Source: Actinocrinis sp035653575
Lineage (GTDB): Bacteria > Actinomycetota > Actinomycetes > Streptomycetales > Catenulisporaceae
Assembly (NCBI RefSeq): GCF_035653575.1
Contig: NZ_DASRBQ010000180.1
Coordinates: 1-64,000, forward strand
DNA length: 64,000 bases
Direction: 5' to 3'
Part shown: positions 33,182 through 41,662 of the stretch, in pieces
Layout of the letters: the number at the start of each line of letters is the position of its first letter
Numbering within the stretch: the first letter of the stretch is position 1
Position numbers and translations under genes: made by a program
Notes under the pieces: model-generated
What the model was told of the DNA's origin: nothing
Seen by the model: only the letters and a program-made list of their open reading frames with translations
Database searches by the model: none

Positions 33182-33504
33182 TCGCCTGCCACCTCCTTAA
33201 GCCTTCCAAGACGGCCGGGCCACCGCCGAGGGCCGGTTGCCCGTGGCCGCCGACGCCAGTTTGACTCGCCCCGACTGGGCAAGGTTGTGCCCTGGTCGGC
33301 ATCCCGGACGCCATCGCGGAGCAATTTCACCCGGACGAGTGGATCGTGCAATTGCTCCTGCACATCCGGTGTTTCCGCGTGTCGGACCGGTTACCCCGCG
33401 CAACGACCGCGATACGCGCCGAGTTACGCGAGTGAAGCCCTCCAGGGGGCGCCGCGCGCGGCGCGCCATCACACGTTCGTCGGTAGAGCCGGTACTACTC
33501 GCGG
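33182..33504 (-). promoter_or_regulatory. bldN-rsbN intergenic region with a BldN-like promoter
   Basis: This 323-nt gap holds no supported gene. On the minus strand CGTAAC (33428-33423) and CGTTGC (33405-33400) are 17 nt apart, close to the BldN promoter consensus I recall (CGTAAC, ~16 nt, CGTTGA). It would give rsbN a ~210-nt leader and a feedback loop. Confidence 0.55.
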
Positions 33505-34359
33505 TCACCGCAGCGATTCCACCGGTAGCAGCCGGGCCAGGGTGCGGATCGCCCGATATTGGAGGGTTTTGATCGCGCCGTCGTTCTTTCCCATGATCTT
33601 CGCCGTCTCGGCGACCGAGAGGCCGTGCAGGAAGCGCAGCGTCACGCACTCCTGCTGCTGGGAGTTGAGCTGGCAGACGGCGTCGAGCAGCGCCTTGTTG
33701 GACAAGTACGCCAGGACGCTGTCCTCCGGCGAAGCAACGGTGTCGTCCGAGTCGAGCATTTCGCCGGTCGGCACCTCGAGCCGGTAGCGGCTGGACTTGA
33801 AGTGGTCGGCCACCAGGTTGCGGGCGATGGTCACCAGCCAGGCGCCGAAGTCGCGGCCCTGCCAGGTGAAGGTGCCGATGCGGCGCAGCGCGCGCAGGAA
33901 GGTCTCGCTGGTCAGGTCCTCGGCCAGCGGCTTGTTGCTGACCCGGTAGTAGATGTACCGGTAGACGGTGTCCGAGTAGGCGTCGTAGAGCTGCCCGAAC
34001 GCCTCGCCGTCGCCTTCCTGGGCCAGCTCGACGAGGGCCAGCATCCGCAGCGACTCGGCGTCCTGGCCGCGCTCGTCGTAGCCGTTGTGGTCGGCGCCCC
34101 GCTGCCGCGGCGTGCGGGCGCGCGAGTGACCGTGCTCCGGACGGGCCTGCTCCTGCCCGGCCGGCGAGTGCGCGGGCGATCGGTCCGCGGCATCCGGGCC
34201 GGGCTGCGGCGCCGGCAGTTCTCCAGGCGGCGAAGCAGGGGGTTCGAGCGAGCGCGCGGCGGCTCCCGGCCGATACGGGACCGCCGAGGCCGTCATCGCG
34301 GCCACGGCCGACCGTAGGCCGGACAAGCCGACGGCGTCGGCCCTGACGTCTCGATGCAC
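33505..34359 (-). CDS. bldN: Developmental ECF sigma factor BldN
   Basis: 284 residues. Region 2 (~120-190) has FGQLYDAYSDTVYRYIYYRV, LAEDLTSETFLRALRRI and FGAWLVTIARNLVADHF. Region 4 (~225-280) has LNSQQQECVTLRFLHGLSVAETAKIMGKNDGAIKTLQYRAIR. The ~115-residue N-terminal extension corresponds to the BldN pro-sequence, and VHRDVRADAVGLSGLRSAV aligns with its start, so I choose GTG 34359 (GGAG upstream); ATG 34386 is possible. In Streptomyces it drives aerial-hypha genes (bldM, chaplins and rodlins). rsbN follows on the same strand. Confidence 0.92.
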   Translation of the reverse strand: MHRDVRADAVGLSGLRSAVAAMTASAVPYRPGAAARSLEPPASPPGELPAPQPGPDAADRSPAHSPAGQEQARPEHGHSRARTPRQRGADHNGYDERGQDAESLRMLALVELAQEGDGEAFGQLYDAYSDTVYRYIYYRVSNKPLAEDLTSETFLRALRRIGTFTWQGRDFGAWLVTIARNLVADHFKSSRYRLEVPTGEMLDSDDTVASPEDSVLAYLSNKALLDAVCQLNSQQQECVTLRFLHGLSVAETAKIMGKNDGAIKTLQYRAIRTLARLLPVESLR

Positions 34360-34821
34360 GGGACTCCAGCTGTTCGGGGGCTGCATCAGTCCGGCGCGCG
34401 AGGATGCCGCTTCGGTTCCCCTCGTGCGGAACTGCCTAACCAACGGCCACCCCGCCGCGCCGGACGGGGCAGGCGGTGTGGCGCCGCAGCACCGGTCCGC
34501 GTGGGCTGCGGACCGCCGGTCGCGTTCGGCGAAGCCGATCATGACCGAGCGTGCGGAGGCGATCACCGCTCGTGGGCCGTTCCCACATCGTAGGGAAAAT
34601 CACTCCCCTCGTGTGTGGGTTTGGCACGACCGGCCCGGATCGACCGAGCGCGACACGAGAATACCGCTTCGTGTCCATGAAGTTACTGCACGTGTACGGA
34701 GCGTAGGAAGGCGCACGTCTCAAGCTTGGCTGAGCGACTGATGGCGTGTCATCCGCCACGCAGACGATTTATGAACGAACCGTCAACTGACGGTGGTTCA
34801 GCGGTTCAGTAGTTCGGCGGT
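34360..34821 (-). promoter_or_regulatory. Long upstream region of bldN
   Basis: 462 nt without a supported gene; short frames here lack start signals. It probably contains the bldN promoter and its regulatory sites. Visible structure: the inverted repeat CGAGCG/CGCTCG around 34548-34572, and at the far end the stop-spanning repeats of the HAD gene (34793-34824). No certain -10 is identified. Confidence 0.4.
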
Positions 34822-34824
34822 TCA
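34793..34824 (-). repeat. 16-bp x2 repeat spanning the HAD gene stop codon
   Basis: Minus strand: TGAACCGCCGAACTAC (34824-34809) and TGAACCGCTGAACCAC (34808-34793), 14 of 16 identical. The first three bases are the stop codon. Confidence 0.75.
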
Positions 34825-35712
34825 TCCCGCGATCGTGTCGGTCGCTTCGCGGCGACGCCCGGCGCGGCGCAGCGCGGCGCCGGCCGCCACGACCCCTGCC
34901 GTCGCACCGACGGCGGCGGAGCCCGGCAAGCCGATGCGCATCAGGCGCACCCCAGTGCGGTAATCGATGACCGGCCAGCCCTGCTCCTGTGCGTAGTGCC
35001 GCAGCTTGTGGTCGGGGTTGACCGCGTGTGGGTGGCCGACGGAGTTGAGCATCGGCAGGTCGTTCGCCGAGTCCGAGTACGCGTGGCAGGAGGCTAGCGG
35101 GTAGCCCTCGCGCTCGGCCAGCGCCCGCATCGCCTCGCCCTTGGCCGGACCGTGCAGCACGTCTCCGCAGATGCGTCCGGAGTAGACGCCGTCGACGGTC
35201 TCGGCCACGGTGCCCAGCGCCCCGGTGAAGCCGAGCCGGATCGCGACGATGTTCGCCAGCTCGAACGGGGCCGCCGTCAGCAGCCAGACCGGCTCGCCGC
35301 GGTTCAGGTGCGCCTGCGCCAGCGCGCGGGTGCCCGGCCAGATCTTGCGCTCGAGGTAGTCGTCGAAGATCCGGTGGCAGATGTCGGTCATCTCGTCCGC
35401 GGTGCGCCCGGCGACGAAGGACAGTGCCCGCTCCCGGGTGGACTCGACCTGCTCGTGGCGCTCGCCGCGGACCCGGAAGGTCAGCTGGCCCCAGCCGAAC
35501 CTGGCGATGTCCCGGCCGTTCAGCAGCCGGTGCGCGGCAAGGCCGCGGGCCAGGTGGAACAGCGAGGCGCCCTGAATCAGCGTGTTGTCCAGGTCGAAGA
35601 AGGCCGCGGTGCGCGGGCCGTGGCCGGGCGGATCGGACGGATTCGCGTCACCCGGAGCGGGCCGAAGCAGCTTGAATTCGGCGAGCGCGGGTGCGTCGAG
35701 GCCGGTTGCCAT
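34822..35712 (-). CDS. HAD-superfamily IB phosphatase, SerB-like
   Basis: 296 residues. HAD motif I is FDLDNTLIQGASLF (Asp nucleophile), motif II VWLLTAAPFE (Thr), motif III HAYSDSANDLPML with the metal-binding Asp. A C-terminal hydrophobic segment (~260-285) could anchor it to the membrane. Members of this HAD-IB group dephosphorylate small phosphomonoesters such as phosphoserine; the substrate is unknown. ATG 35712 is chosen because TATGGT lies 8 nt upstream (leaderless). It is divergent from the glutaredoxin gene. Confidence 0.9.
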   Translation of the reverse strand: MATGLDAPALAEFKLLRPAPGDANPSDPPGHGPRTAAFFDLDNTLIQGASLFHLARGLAAHRLLNGRDIARFGWGQLTFRVRGERHEQVESTRERALSFVAGRTADEMTDICHRIFDDYLERKIWPGTRALAQAHLNRGEPVWLLTAAPFELANIVAIRLGFTGALGTVAETVDGVYSGRICGDVLHGPAKGEAMRALAEREGYPLASCHAYSDSANDLPMLNSVGHPHAVNPDHKLRHYAQEQGWPVIDYRTGVRLMRIGLPGSAAVGATAGVVAAGAALRRAGRRREATDTIAG

Positions 35713-35720
35713 GCTTGTAG

Positions 35721-35726
35721 ACCATA
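35721..35726 (-). promoter_or_regulatory. -10 hexamer TATGGT of the HAD gene (leaderless)
   Basis: TATGGT-N8-ATG 35712 on the minus strand. It faces the divergent -10 at 35786. Confidence 0.55.
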
Positions 35727-35785
35727 CTCGCAACACGGTAACTCCACGTTCGGCTTTGATGCCTGCTTGGTTACGGCCTTGCGAC

Positions 35786-35791
35786 TACTGT
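35786..35791 (+). promoter_or_regulatory. -10 hexamer TACTGT of the glutaredoxin gene
   Basis: TACTGT-N8-ATG (35800). The gap also contains GAGGG, so a very short leader cannot be excluded. Confidence 0.5.
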
Positions 35792-35799
35792 GCGAGGGT

Positions 35800-36045
35800 A
35801 TGGAGTCCCAGTCCCCTCGGATCACCCTGATCGGCAAGCCCGGTTGTCACCTGTGCGACGACGCCCGTGCCGTGGTCGCCCGCGTCGCCGAGGAGCTGGG
35901 CGTGGGCTGGACCGAACTCGACATCACCCGGGACAAGTCTCTCGCCGAGCAGTACTGGGAGCAGATCCCGGTGACGCTGGTGGACGGCCGCCGACACGAC
36001 TACTGGCGGGTGGACGAGGCGCGGCTGCGCGCCGCACTGCGTTGA
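35800..36045 (+). CDS. Glutaredoxin-family thiol-disulfide protein
   Basis: 81 residues with a thioredoxin-like fold: ITLIGKPGCHLCDDARAVV carries the CxxC active site (CHLC), followed by the cis-Pro segment EQIPVTLVDGRRHDYW. It probably reduces disulfides, perhaps with mycothiol. It lies just upstream of rex, as in Streptomyces, suggesting a redox theme. ATG 35800 is supported by the adjacent -10. Confidence 0.9.
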   Translation: MESQSPRITLIGKPGCHLCDDARAVVARVAEELGVGWTELDITRDKSLAEQYWEQIPVTLVDGRRHDYWRVDEARLRAALR

Positions 36046-36357
36046 ATCAGACAGCGTGATAAATCCTTGTCGCGCATCGTCCGGCAGTGAGCTGGTGTTT
36101 CGCCTAGAACAGCGCTAAAGCCGCTGTGACTTCAGTCGCATCCCGCGCTGGCGCGGCCCTGGAGCCGGTCCGTCTGACCTGGTCAGTGTACAGGTCAGCG
36201 GGCAAGTCGGACGATAGTAGACTTTTCGGGCAATTCGGGAACGCACTTTGTGCGCGCGTTCACAAGGTCTTACGCTGTCGGACAGGTGCTGAGGCAGACC
36301 CACAATCGTGGCGCGCTCCGGCAACAGTCCCACCGCGACAGCGCCTTCAGGAGCACG
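36046..36357 (+). promoter_or_regulatory. rex upstream region: promoter with overlapping Rex operator
   Basis: TTGTGC (36248-36253), 17 nt, TACGCT (36271-36276) looks like a housekeeping promoter. The -35 overlaps TTGTGCGCGCGTTCACAA (36248-36265), a match to the Rex operator TTGTGAA-N4-TTCACAA with two mismatches in the left arm. Rex should therefore repress its own operon when the NADH/NAD+ ratio is low. The leader from about 36283 to 36357 is ~75 nt; nothing else is recognised in the rest of the gap. Confidence 0.75.
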
Positions 36358-37239
36358 ATGGCCACCTTGCGTACCCAAGGCCCCAGGGGCGAAGGTCCCA
36401 CGGGCCGCGGCGGCGAAGGTCCCGCGGGCCGCGCCTCGGCCATTCCGGAGGCGACCGTGGCCCGGCTTCCGGTGTACCTGCGTGCGCTACGGGCGCTGGC
36501 CGAGCGCGGTACCGCGACTGCCTCCTCCGAGGAACTGGCGACGATCGCCGGAGTCAACTCCGCCAAGCTGCGCAAGGATCTCTCCTACCTCGGCTCGTAC
36601 GGAACCCGAGGCGTCGGCTACGACGTCGAGTACCTCATCTACCAGATCTCCCGCGAGCTCGGCCTCTCCCAGGACTGGCCGGTCGCCATCATCGGCATCG
36701 GCAACCTCGGGCACGCCCTGGCCAACTACGGCGGCTTCGTCAGCCGCGGCTTCCGCATCGCCGCGCTGCTCGACGCCGACCCGCGGCTGTCCGGCAACCG
36801 GGTCGCCGGCCTGGTGATCCGGCACATCGACGAGCTCGACGAGGTCATCGCCGACAACGGCATCTCCATCGCGGTGATCGCGGTGCCGCCCGAGGCCGCC
36901 CAGGAGGTGGCGAACCGGCTGGTGGCCGCGGGCGTGACCTCCATCCTGAACTTCGCCCCCGCCGTGGTGACGGTGCCGGCGGGGGTGGATCTGCGCAAGG
37001 TGGACCTGTCCATCGAGCTGCAGATCCTCGCGTTCCACGAGCAACGCAAGACCGCCAACCAAGCCGCTCCCGGCACACTGCGTGGTGCGCGTGCGGTACG
37101 GCGCCTGCGCGAGGATCCCGTTAATCCCGGCGAATTCGACGATTCGGCAAGCGCGACCGGGTATGCGGACCCGACCGCGGACACCGAGCCGATCCCGCGC
37201 TACAGCTACGACGAATTCAACGAAGTGAGGCCGGCATGA
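36358..37239 (+). CDS. rex: Redox-sensing transcriptional repressor Rex
   Basis: 293 residues. An N-terminal winged helix (~25-90: LPVYLRALRAL, TIAGVNSAKLRKDLSYLGSYGTRGVGYD) is followed by a Rossmann domain with GIGNLGHALANYGGF (NADH binding) and domain-swap C-terminal helices. Residues 1-22 and the last ~50 are extra low-complexity tails. It binds DNA when NAD+-rich and releases it on NADH. ATG 36358 has AGGAG five bases upstream. It overlaps hemA, forming rex-hemA-hemC-hemD. Confidence 0.96.
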   Translation: MATLRTQGPRGEGPTGRGGEGPAGRASAIPEATVARLPVYLRALRALAERGTATASSEELATIAGVNSAKLRKDLSYLGSYGTRGVGYDVEYLIYQISRELGLSQDWPVAIIGIGNLGHALANYGGFVSRGFRIAALLDADPRLSGNRVAGLVIRHIDELDEVIADNGISIAVIAVPPEAAQEVANRLVAAGVTSILNFAPAVVTVPAGVDLRKVDLSIELQILAFHEQRKTANQAAPGTLRGARAVRRLREDPVNPGEFDDSASATGYADPTADTEPIPRYSYDEFNEVRPA

Positions 37240-38615
37240 GCCTGCTGGTGGTCGGCCTGTCCCATCGCACCGCCCCGATCCCGTTGCTGGAGAAGGCCGC
37301 GCTGCCGCCCGAGCGGGTCGCGAAGCTGATCGGTGATGCCGTCGGCACGGAGCACGTGACCGAGGCGATAGCGGTCGCGACGTGCAACCGCTTGGAGATC
37401 TACGCCGACGTCACGCGCTTCCACGGCGCGCTGGCCGACCTCTCCGATCTGGTCAGCCTGCACTCCGGTATCCCGGTCGAGGAGCTGACCGAGCACCTCT
37501 ACGTGCACTACGACAACCGGGCCGTGCAGCACCTGTTCAACGTCGCCTGCGGCTTGGACTCGATGGTGGTCGGCGAGCCGCAGATCCTCGGGCAACTGCG
37601 CAGCGCGCTCGCGGCGGGACAGGCGGAAGGTACGGCGGGACGGGTCGTCAATGACCTGACCCAGACCGCGCTGCGGGTGGGCAAGCGCGCGCACAGCGAG
37701 ACCGGGCTCGACCGCGCCGGCCAGTCGCTGGTCACCGCGGCGCTCGACCTCGCGGTGCCGCTGCTTGAGGGCGGCCGCCCGGCCAAGGCCGTGGTGGTCG
37801 GCGCGGGCTCGATGTCCTCGCTCGCCGCGACCACGCTCGCCCGGCTCTTCCCGGGTCTGGACCTGACCGTGGTCAACCGCACGCCCGACCGGGCCGGCCG
37901 GCTCGCCGAGACGGTCGGGGCCCGGGCGCTGGGCCTTGACCGGCTGACCGAGAGCCTGGCCGGCGCCGACCTGGTGATCTCGTGCACGGGCGCAGTGGAC
38001 ACGGTCATCTCGCCGGCCGATTTCGGACCGGCCGGTGACGCGGTCGCGGCGCAGGGCGGCACCCGCCCCCGGGTCGTCGTCGACCTCGCCCTGCCGCGCG
38101 ACGTCGCGCCCGAGGTCGGCACGCTGCCCGGACTGACCCTGATCGACCTGGAGCGGATCGCCGACGCCGAACGCGACGGCGCCGCGCGGGTCGAGGCGGG
38201 CAGCGTCGAGGCGGTGCGCAGGATCGTGGCCGAAGAGGTCGTCGCTTACGCCGCGGCCCAGCGCGCCGCGACCGTGGGCCCGACCGTCACCGCGCTGCGC
38301 GGCATGGCCGCCGACGTCGTCGAGGCGGAGCTCGCCCGGTTCGACGGCCGGCTGCCCGAGCTCGACGCCAAGGCGCGCGCCGAGGTCGCCAACACGGTGC
38401 GGCGCGTCGTGGACAAGCTGCTGCACGAGCCCACGGTCCGGGTCAAGCAGCTGGCCTCGGACCCCGGCGGCACCTCGTACGCGGTGGCGCTGCGAGAGCT
38501 GTTCAACCTCGACCCGGCCGCGCCCGCCGCGGTCAGCCGGGCTGAACCGGTCTTGGCCGATGAAGCGGCCAAGACCGGCGACGCGGACCCGGCTAGAGAA
38601 GAAGGCACCGTATGA
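37236..38615 (+). CDS. hemA: Glutamyl-tRNA reductase
   Basis: 459 residues. The N-terminal catalytic domain has GLSHRTAPIPLLE and the nucleophilic Cys in VATCNRLEIY, and GLDSMVVGEPQILGQL includes the substrate-binding region. The NADPH domain has VVVGAGSMSSLA and a dimerisation domain ends the protein. It makes glutamate-1-semialdehyde, the first committed step of C5 tetrapyrrole synthesis. ATG 37236 overlaps the rex stop. Rex control ties heme synthesis to redox state, as known in Streptomyces. Confidence 0.97.
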   Translation: MSLLVVGLSHRTAPIPLLEKAALPPERVAKLIGDAVGTEHVTEAIAVATCNRLEIYADVTRFHGALADLSDLVSLHSGIPVEELTEHLYVHYDNRAVQHLFNVACGLDSMVVGEPQILGQLRSALAAGQAEGTAGRVVNDLTQTALRVGKRAHSETGLDRAGQSLVTAALDLAVPLLEGGRPAKAVVVGAGSMSSLAATTLARLFPGLDLTVVNRTPDRAGRLAETVGARALGLDRLTESLAGADLVISCTGAVDTVISPADFGPAGDAVAAQGGTRPRVVVDLALPRDVAPEVGTLPGLTLIDLERIADAERDGAARVEAGSVEAVRRIVAEEVVAYAAAQRAATVGPTVTALRGMAADVVEAELARFDGRLPELDAKARAEVANTVRRVVDKLLHEPTVRVKQLASDPGGTSYAVALRELFNLDPAAPAAVSRAEPVLADEAAKTGDADPAREEGTV

Positions 38616-39553
38616 CCGGTCAGCCACTGCGGGTGGGAACACTGCGGCTGGGAACCAGGCGCTCCAAACTCGCCCTCGCGCAATCCGGACTGGTCGCGCA
38701 CGCGGTCACCGAGGCCACCGGGCGTCAGGTCGAGCTGGTGGAGATCACCACCTACGGCGACGTCTCCAAGGAGGCGCTGACGCAGATCGGCGGCACCGGG
38801 GTCTTCGTCAACGCGCTGCGTGACGCGCTGCTGGACGGCCGCGTCGACTTCGCGGTGCACTCGCTCAAGGACCTGCCGACCGCCGAGCCGGCCGACCTCG
38901 CGCTGGCCGCGGTGCCGGAACGCGAGGACGTGCGGGATGTGCTGGTCGCCCGCGACCAGCTCAAGTTCGCGGACCTGCCGGCTGGCGCGCGGATCGGCAC
39001 CGGTTCGCCGCGCCGGGCCGCCCAGCTGCGGCTGCTGCGCCAGGACGTGGAGATCGTCGCGGTGCGCGGCAATGTGGACACGCGCGTCGGCTACGTGACC
39101 AAGGGCGAGCTCGACGCCGTCGTGCTCGCCTACGCCGGTCTGCACCGCCTCGGCCGGATCGGCGAGGCGACCGACTACTTCGACCCGGCCGCGCTGCTGC
39201 CGGCTCCCGGACAGGGAGCCCTCGCGGTGGAGTGCCGGGCCGCGGACGGCGAGCTCATCGGACAGCTCGCCGCGCTGGACCACCGGCCCACCCGGGCCGC
39301 GGTCAAGGCCGAGCGGGCGCTGTTGGCCTCGCTCGAAGCGGGGTGTTCCGCACCGGTCGGCGGCTATGCCGTCGCCTCGGCGCACGAACTGCAGTTGACC
39401 GGGACGGTGACCGAGGTAGTGGCCTCGGGCGTACCACGGTCGATAAGGATGTCCGCCACCGGAAGCCCGCAGGAGGCTGAGCGGCTCGGGCGCGAGCTCG
39501 CCGCTCGGATGCTCGCTGAGGGCGCCGCAGGACTGATGGGGAAGCAGCCGTGA
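38612..39553 (+). CDS. hemC: Porphobilinogen deaminase (hydroxymethylbilane synthase)
   Basis: 313 residues. LGTRRSKLALAQSGLVA is at the N-terminus, and DFAVHSLKDLPT and GTGSPRRAAQLRLLR bind substrate. The dipyrromethane cofactor Cys is in LEAGCSAPVGGYA (~res 250). It joins four porphobilinogens. ATG 38612 overlaps the hemA stop (ATGA), and its own stop overlaps the start of the next gene, so translation is coupled. Confidence 0.97.
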   Translation: MTGQPLRVGTLRLGTRRSKLALAQSGLVAHAVTEATGRQVELVEITTYGDVSKEALTQIGGTGVFVNALRDALLDGRVDFAVHSLKDLPTAEPADLALAAVPEREDVRDVLVARDQLKFADLPAGARIGTGSPRRAAQLRLLRQDVEIVAVRGNVDTRVGYVTKGELDAVVLAYAGLHRLGRIGEATDYFDPAALLPAPGQGALAVECRAADGELIGQLAALDHRPTRAAVKAERALLASLEAGCSAPVGGYAVASAHELQLTGTVTEVVASGVPRSIRMSATGSPQEAERLGRELAARMLAEGAAGLMGKQP

Positions 39554-41463
39554 CTATCACGACCGGGTCGGTAGCAACGCAGACCGCGGTACCGCACACC
39601 AAACCGCGCAGCACCGAAGATTCCGATCTCGCTGTGTTGAACGGCTCTGTTTCAACCGGTGCCGCGACGAACGGCGTACCGCTCAACGGCTCGGTCGGTG
39701 GCGTCCTGCTCGGCGAGGCGGCGGACGCGCTGGTGGATCAGGACTCCGAGGCCGAACCGCAGCGCTCGAGCGCCGCGACCCGCGCCCGGGTCAGCTTCGT
39801 CGGCGCCGGACCCGGCGACCCCGATCTGCTGACGGTCCGGGCGGCCGCGCTGCTCGCGGACGCGGACGTGCTTGTCGTCGACTCCCGGCTGCGCGCCCGC
39901 TTCGAGCCGCGCTGCCACGAGCGGGTCCAGGTCATCGAGCTCGGGCTCGCCACGCCGGCGGACGAGCTGCCGGACCCGGCCGACGCAGCCGCCGCGCCGG
40001 GCATCGGCGCCGGCGCGCACCCGCTGGCATGCATCGACGAGGTCGCCGCCGCGGTGCGCGAGGGCAAGTCGGTGGTCCGCCTGCTCGACGGCGACCCCGG
40101 CCTCTTCGGCTCCTTCGAGGCCGAGGCCGCGGCCTGCGCCAAGGCCGGCCTGCCGTTCGAGGTGGTGCCCGGGCTCGCCCGCGCGACCGCCGTCCCGGTC
40201 TTCGCGGGCATCCCGCTGACCAAGGGCTCGATCGGCGACGTGCGGCTGCTGTCCGCCCCGCGTCCGGACGGGAACGCCGACTTCACCGCCTGGTCCGACT
40301 GGCACCGGCAGCTCGGCGAGGCCGGAGCGGCCAGCTCCACCCTGGTGCTGCTCGGCATCGGCGACCGCATCGACGAGGTGGCCGCGGAGCTGCTGGCCGC
40401 CGGCCGTCCGGGCAGCACCCCGGTCGCGGTGACCATCGACGGCTCGCTCACCTCGCAGCGGACCGTCACCGGCACGCTGGACCGGATCGCTGCCACGCTC
40501 AAGGCCGAGCCGGTCAAGTCCTCCGCGGCCGCGCTCTCCGCGGATACCGTGGTGGTCGTGGGTTCGGTGGTGGAACGCCGCTCCGAGCTGTCCTGGTACG
40601 AGACCAAGCCGCTGTTCGGCTGGCGGGTGCTGGTCCCGCGCACCAAGGAGCAGGCTGGGGCGCTCAGCGAGCAGTTGCAGTCCTACGGCGCAGTGCCGCA
40701 CGAGGTGCCGACCATCGCCGTGGAGCCGCCGCGCACCCCGCAGCAGATGGAGCGCGCGGTCAAGGGCCTGGTCACCGGACGGTACGAGTGGGTGGCCTTC
40801 ACCTCGGCCAATGCGGTCAAGGCGGTGGCTGAGAAGTTCGAGGAGTACGGGCTCGACGCGCGTGCCTTCGCCGGGATCAAGGTCGCCGCGGTCGGCGAGC
40901 AGACCGCCAAGGCGCTGCGTGCCTTCGGCGTCGTGCCGGACCTGGTGCCCTCCGGCGACCAGTCGGCGGCCGGGCTGCTCGAGGACTTCCCGGCCTACGA
41001 TCCGGCTTTCGACCCCATCGAGCGGGTCTTCCTGCCGCGCGCGGACATCGCCACCGAGACGCTGGTGGCCGGTCTGGTCGAGCTGGGCTGGGAGGTGGAC
41101 GACGTGACCGCGTACCGCACGGTGCGCGCCGCGCCGCCGCCCGCCGAGGTGCGCGAGGCGATCAAGGGCGGCGGCTTCGACGCGGTCCTGTTCACCTCCT
41201 CCTCCACGGTCAAGAACCTGGTCGGCATCGCGGGCAAGCCGCACGCCTCGACGGTGATCGCGTGCATCGGTCCGCAGACCGCGAAGACGGCCGAGGAGCA
41301 CGGCCTGCGCGTGGACGTGCTCGCGCCGTCGCCGAGCGCCGCGGTGCTGGCCGAGGCACTGGCCGCGTTCGGACAGGCCCGGCGCGAGGCCGCGATCGCG
41401 GCCGGTGAGCCGGTGCTGCGGCCTTCGGAGCGACGCTCCTCGCGGGCCCGGCGCGCGAAGTAA
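39550..41463 (+). CDS. hemD: Fusion of a diverged SUMT-like methyltransferase domain and uroporphyrinogen-III synthase
   Basis: 637 residues. Residues 1-77 are a low-complexity leader. Residues ~78-330 form a CobA/SUMT-like domain with FVGAGPGDPDLLTVRA and IDDxVAxELLAAG-like segments, but the usual VVRLKGGDPFVFGRG block reads VVRLLDGDPGLFGSFEAEA, so methyltransferase activity is uncertain. Residues ~352-610 are HemD (LVPRTKEQAGALSEQL, VAFTSANAVKAV, DVTAYRTV, VLFTSSSTVKNLV), which cyclises hydroxymethylbilane to uroporphyrinogen III. GTG 39550 overlaps the hemC stop. The stop codon is in a 13-bp sequence repeated 29 nt downstream. Confidence 0.93.
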   Translation: MTITTGSVATQTAVPHTKPRSTEDSDLAVLNGSVSTGAATNGVPLNGSVGGVLLGEAADALVDQDSEAEPQRSSAATRARVSFVGAGPGDPDLLTVRAAALLADADVLVVDSRLRARFEPRCHERVQVIELGLATPADELPDPADAAAAPGIGAGAHPLACIDEVAAAVREGKSVVRLLDGDPGLFGSFEAEAAACAKAGLPFEVVPGLARATAVPVFAGIPLTKGSIGDVRLLSAPRPDGNADFTAWSDWHRQLGEAGAASSTLVLLGIGDRIDEVAAELLAAGRPGSTPVAVTIDGSLTSQRTVTGTLDRIAATLKAEPVKSSAAALSADTVVVVGSVVERRSELSWYETKPLFGWRVLVPRTKEQAGALSEQLQSYGAVPHEVPTIAVEPPRTPQQMERAVKGLVTGRYEWVAFTSANAVKAVAEKFEEYGLDARAFAGIKVAAVGEQTAKALRAFGVVPDLVPSGDQSAAGLLEDFPAYDPAFDPIERVFLPRADIATETLVAGLVELGWEVDDVTAYRTVRAAPPPAEVREAIKGGGFDAVLFTSSSTVKNLVGIAGKPHASTVIACIGPQTAKTAEEHGLRVDVLAPSPSAAVLAEALAAFGQARREAAIAAGEPVLRPSERRSSRARRAK

Positions 41464-41498
41464 GGCAGCAGTGACGCAGGGCGTTGAAGTAAGGCAGC
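41457..41498 (+). repeat. 13-bp direct repeat spanning the hemD stop
   Basis: GAAGTAAGGCAGC at 41457-41469 (including the TAA stop) recurs at 41486-41498, a 29-nt period. The rest of the 199-nt gap to hemB shows no gene. Confidence 0.75.
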
Positions 41499-41649
41499 GG
41501 CACAGACAAGCGGTACCGGTAGCAGGACAAGGCCAGGCGGCGCGCGGTGAACCGGAAGGCGCCGTCCGGGCGTGACGGGGTTGCATAACCGAATTCTGAA
41601 CAGCGGCGGCGAATCCGGCGGATCTGAAGTCCGGGTTGAGCCAGGCGGA

Positions 41650-41655
41650 TAGGCT
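41650..41655 (+). promoter_or_regulatory. -10 hexamer TAGGCT of hemB (leaderless)
   Basis: TAGGCT-N7-ATG (41663), no ribosome site. hemB therefore has its own promoter apart from the rex operon. Confidence 0.6.
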
Positions 41656-41662
41656 GGTTTTC

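Noticed and set aside
34436..34759. A 107-residue minus-strand frame upstream of bldN
   Set aside because: No start signal, no domain, and Arg/Pro/Ser-rich composition; more likely regulatory DNA.
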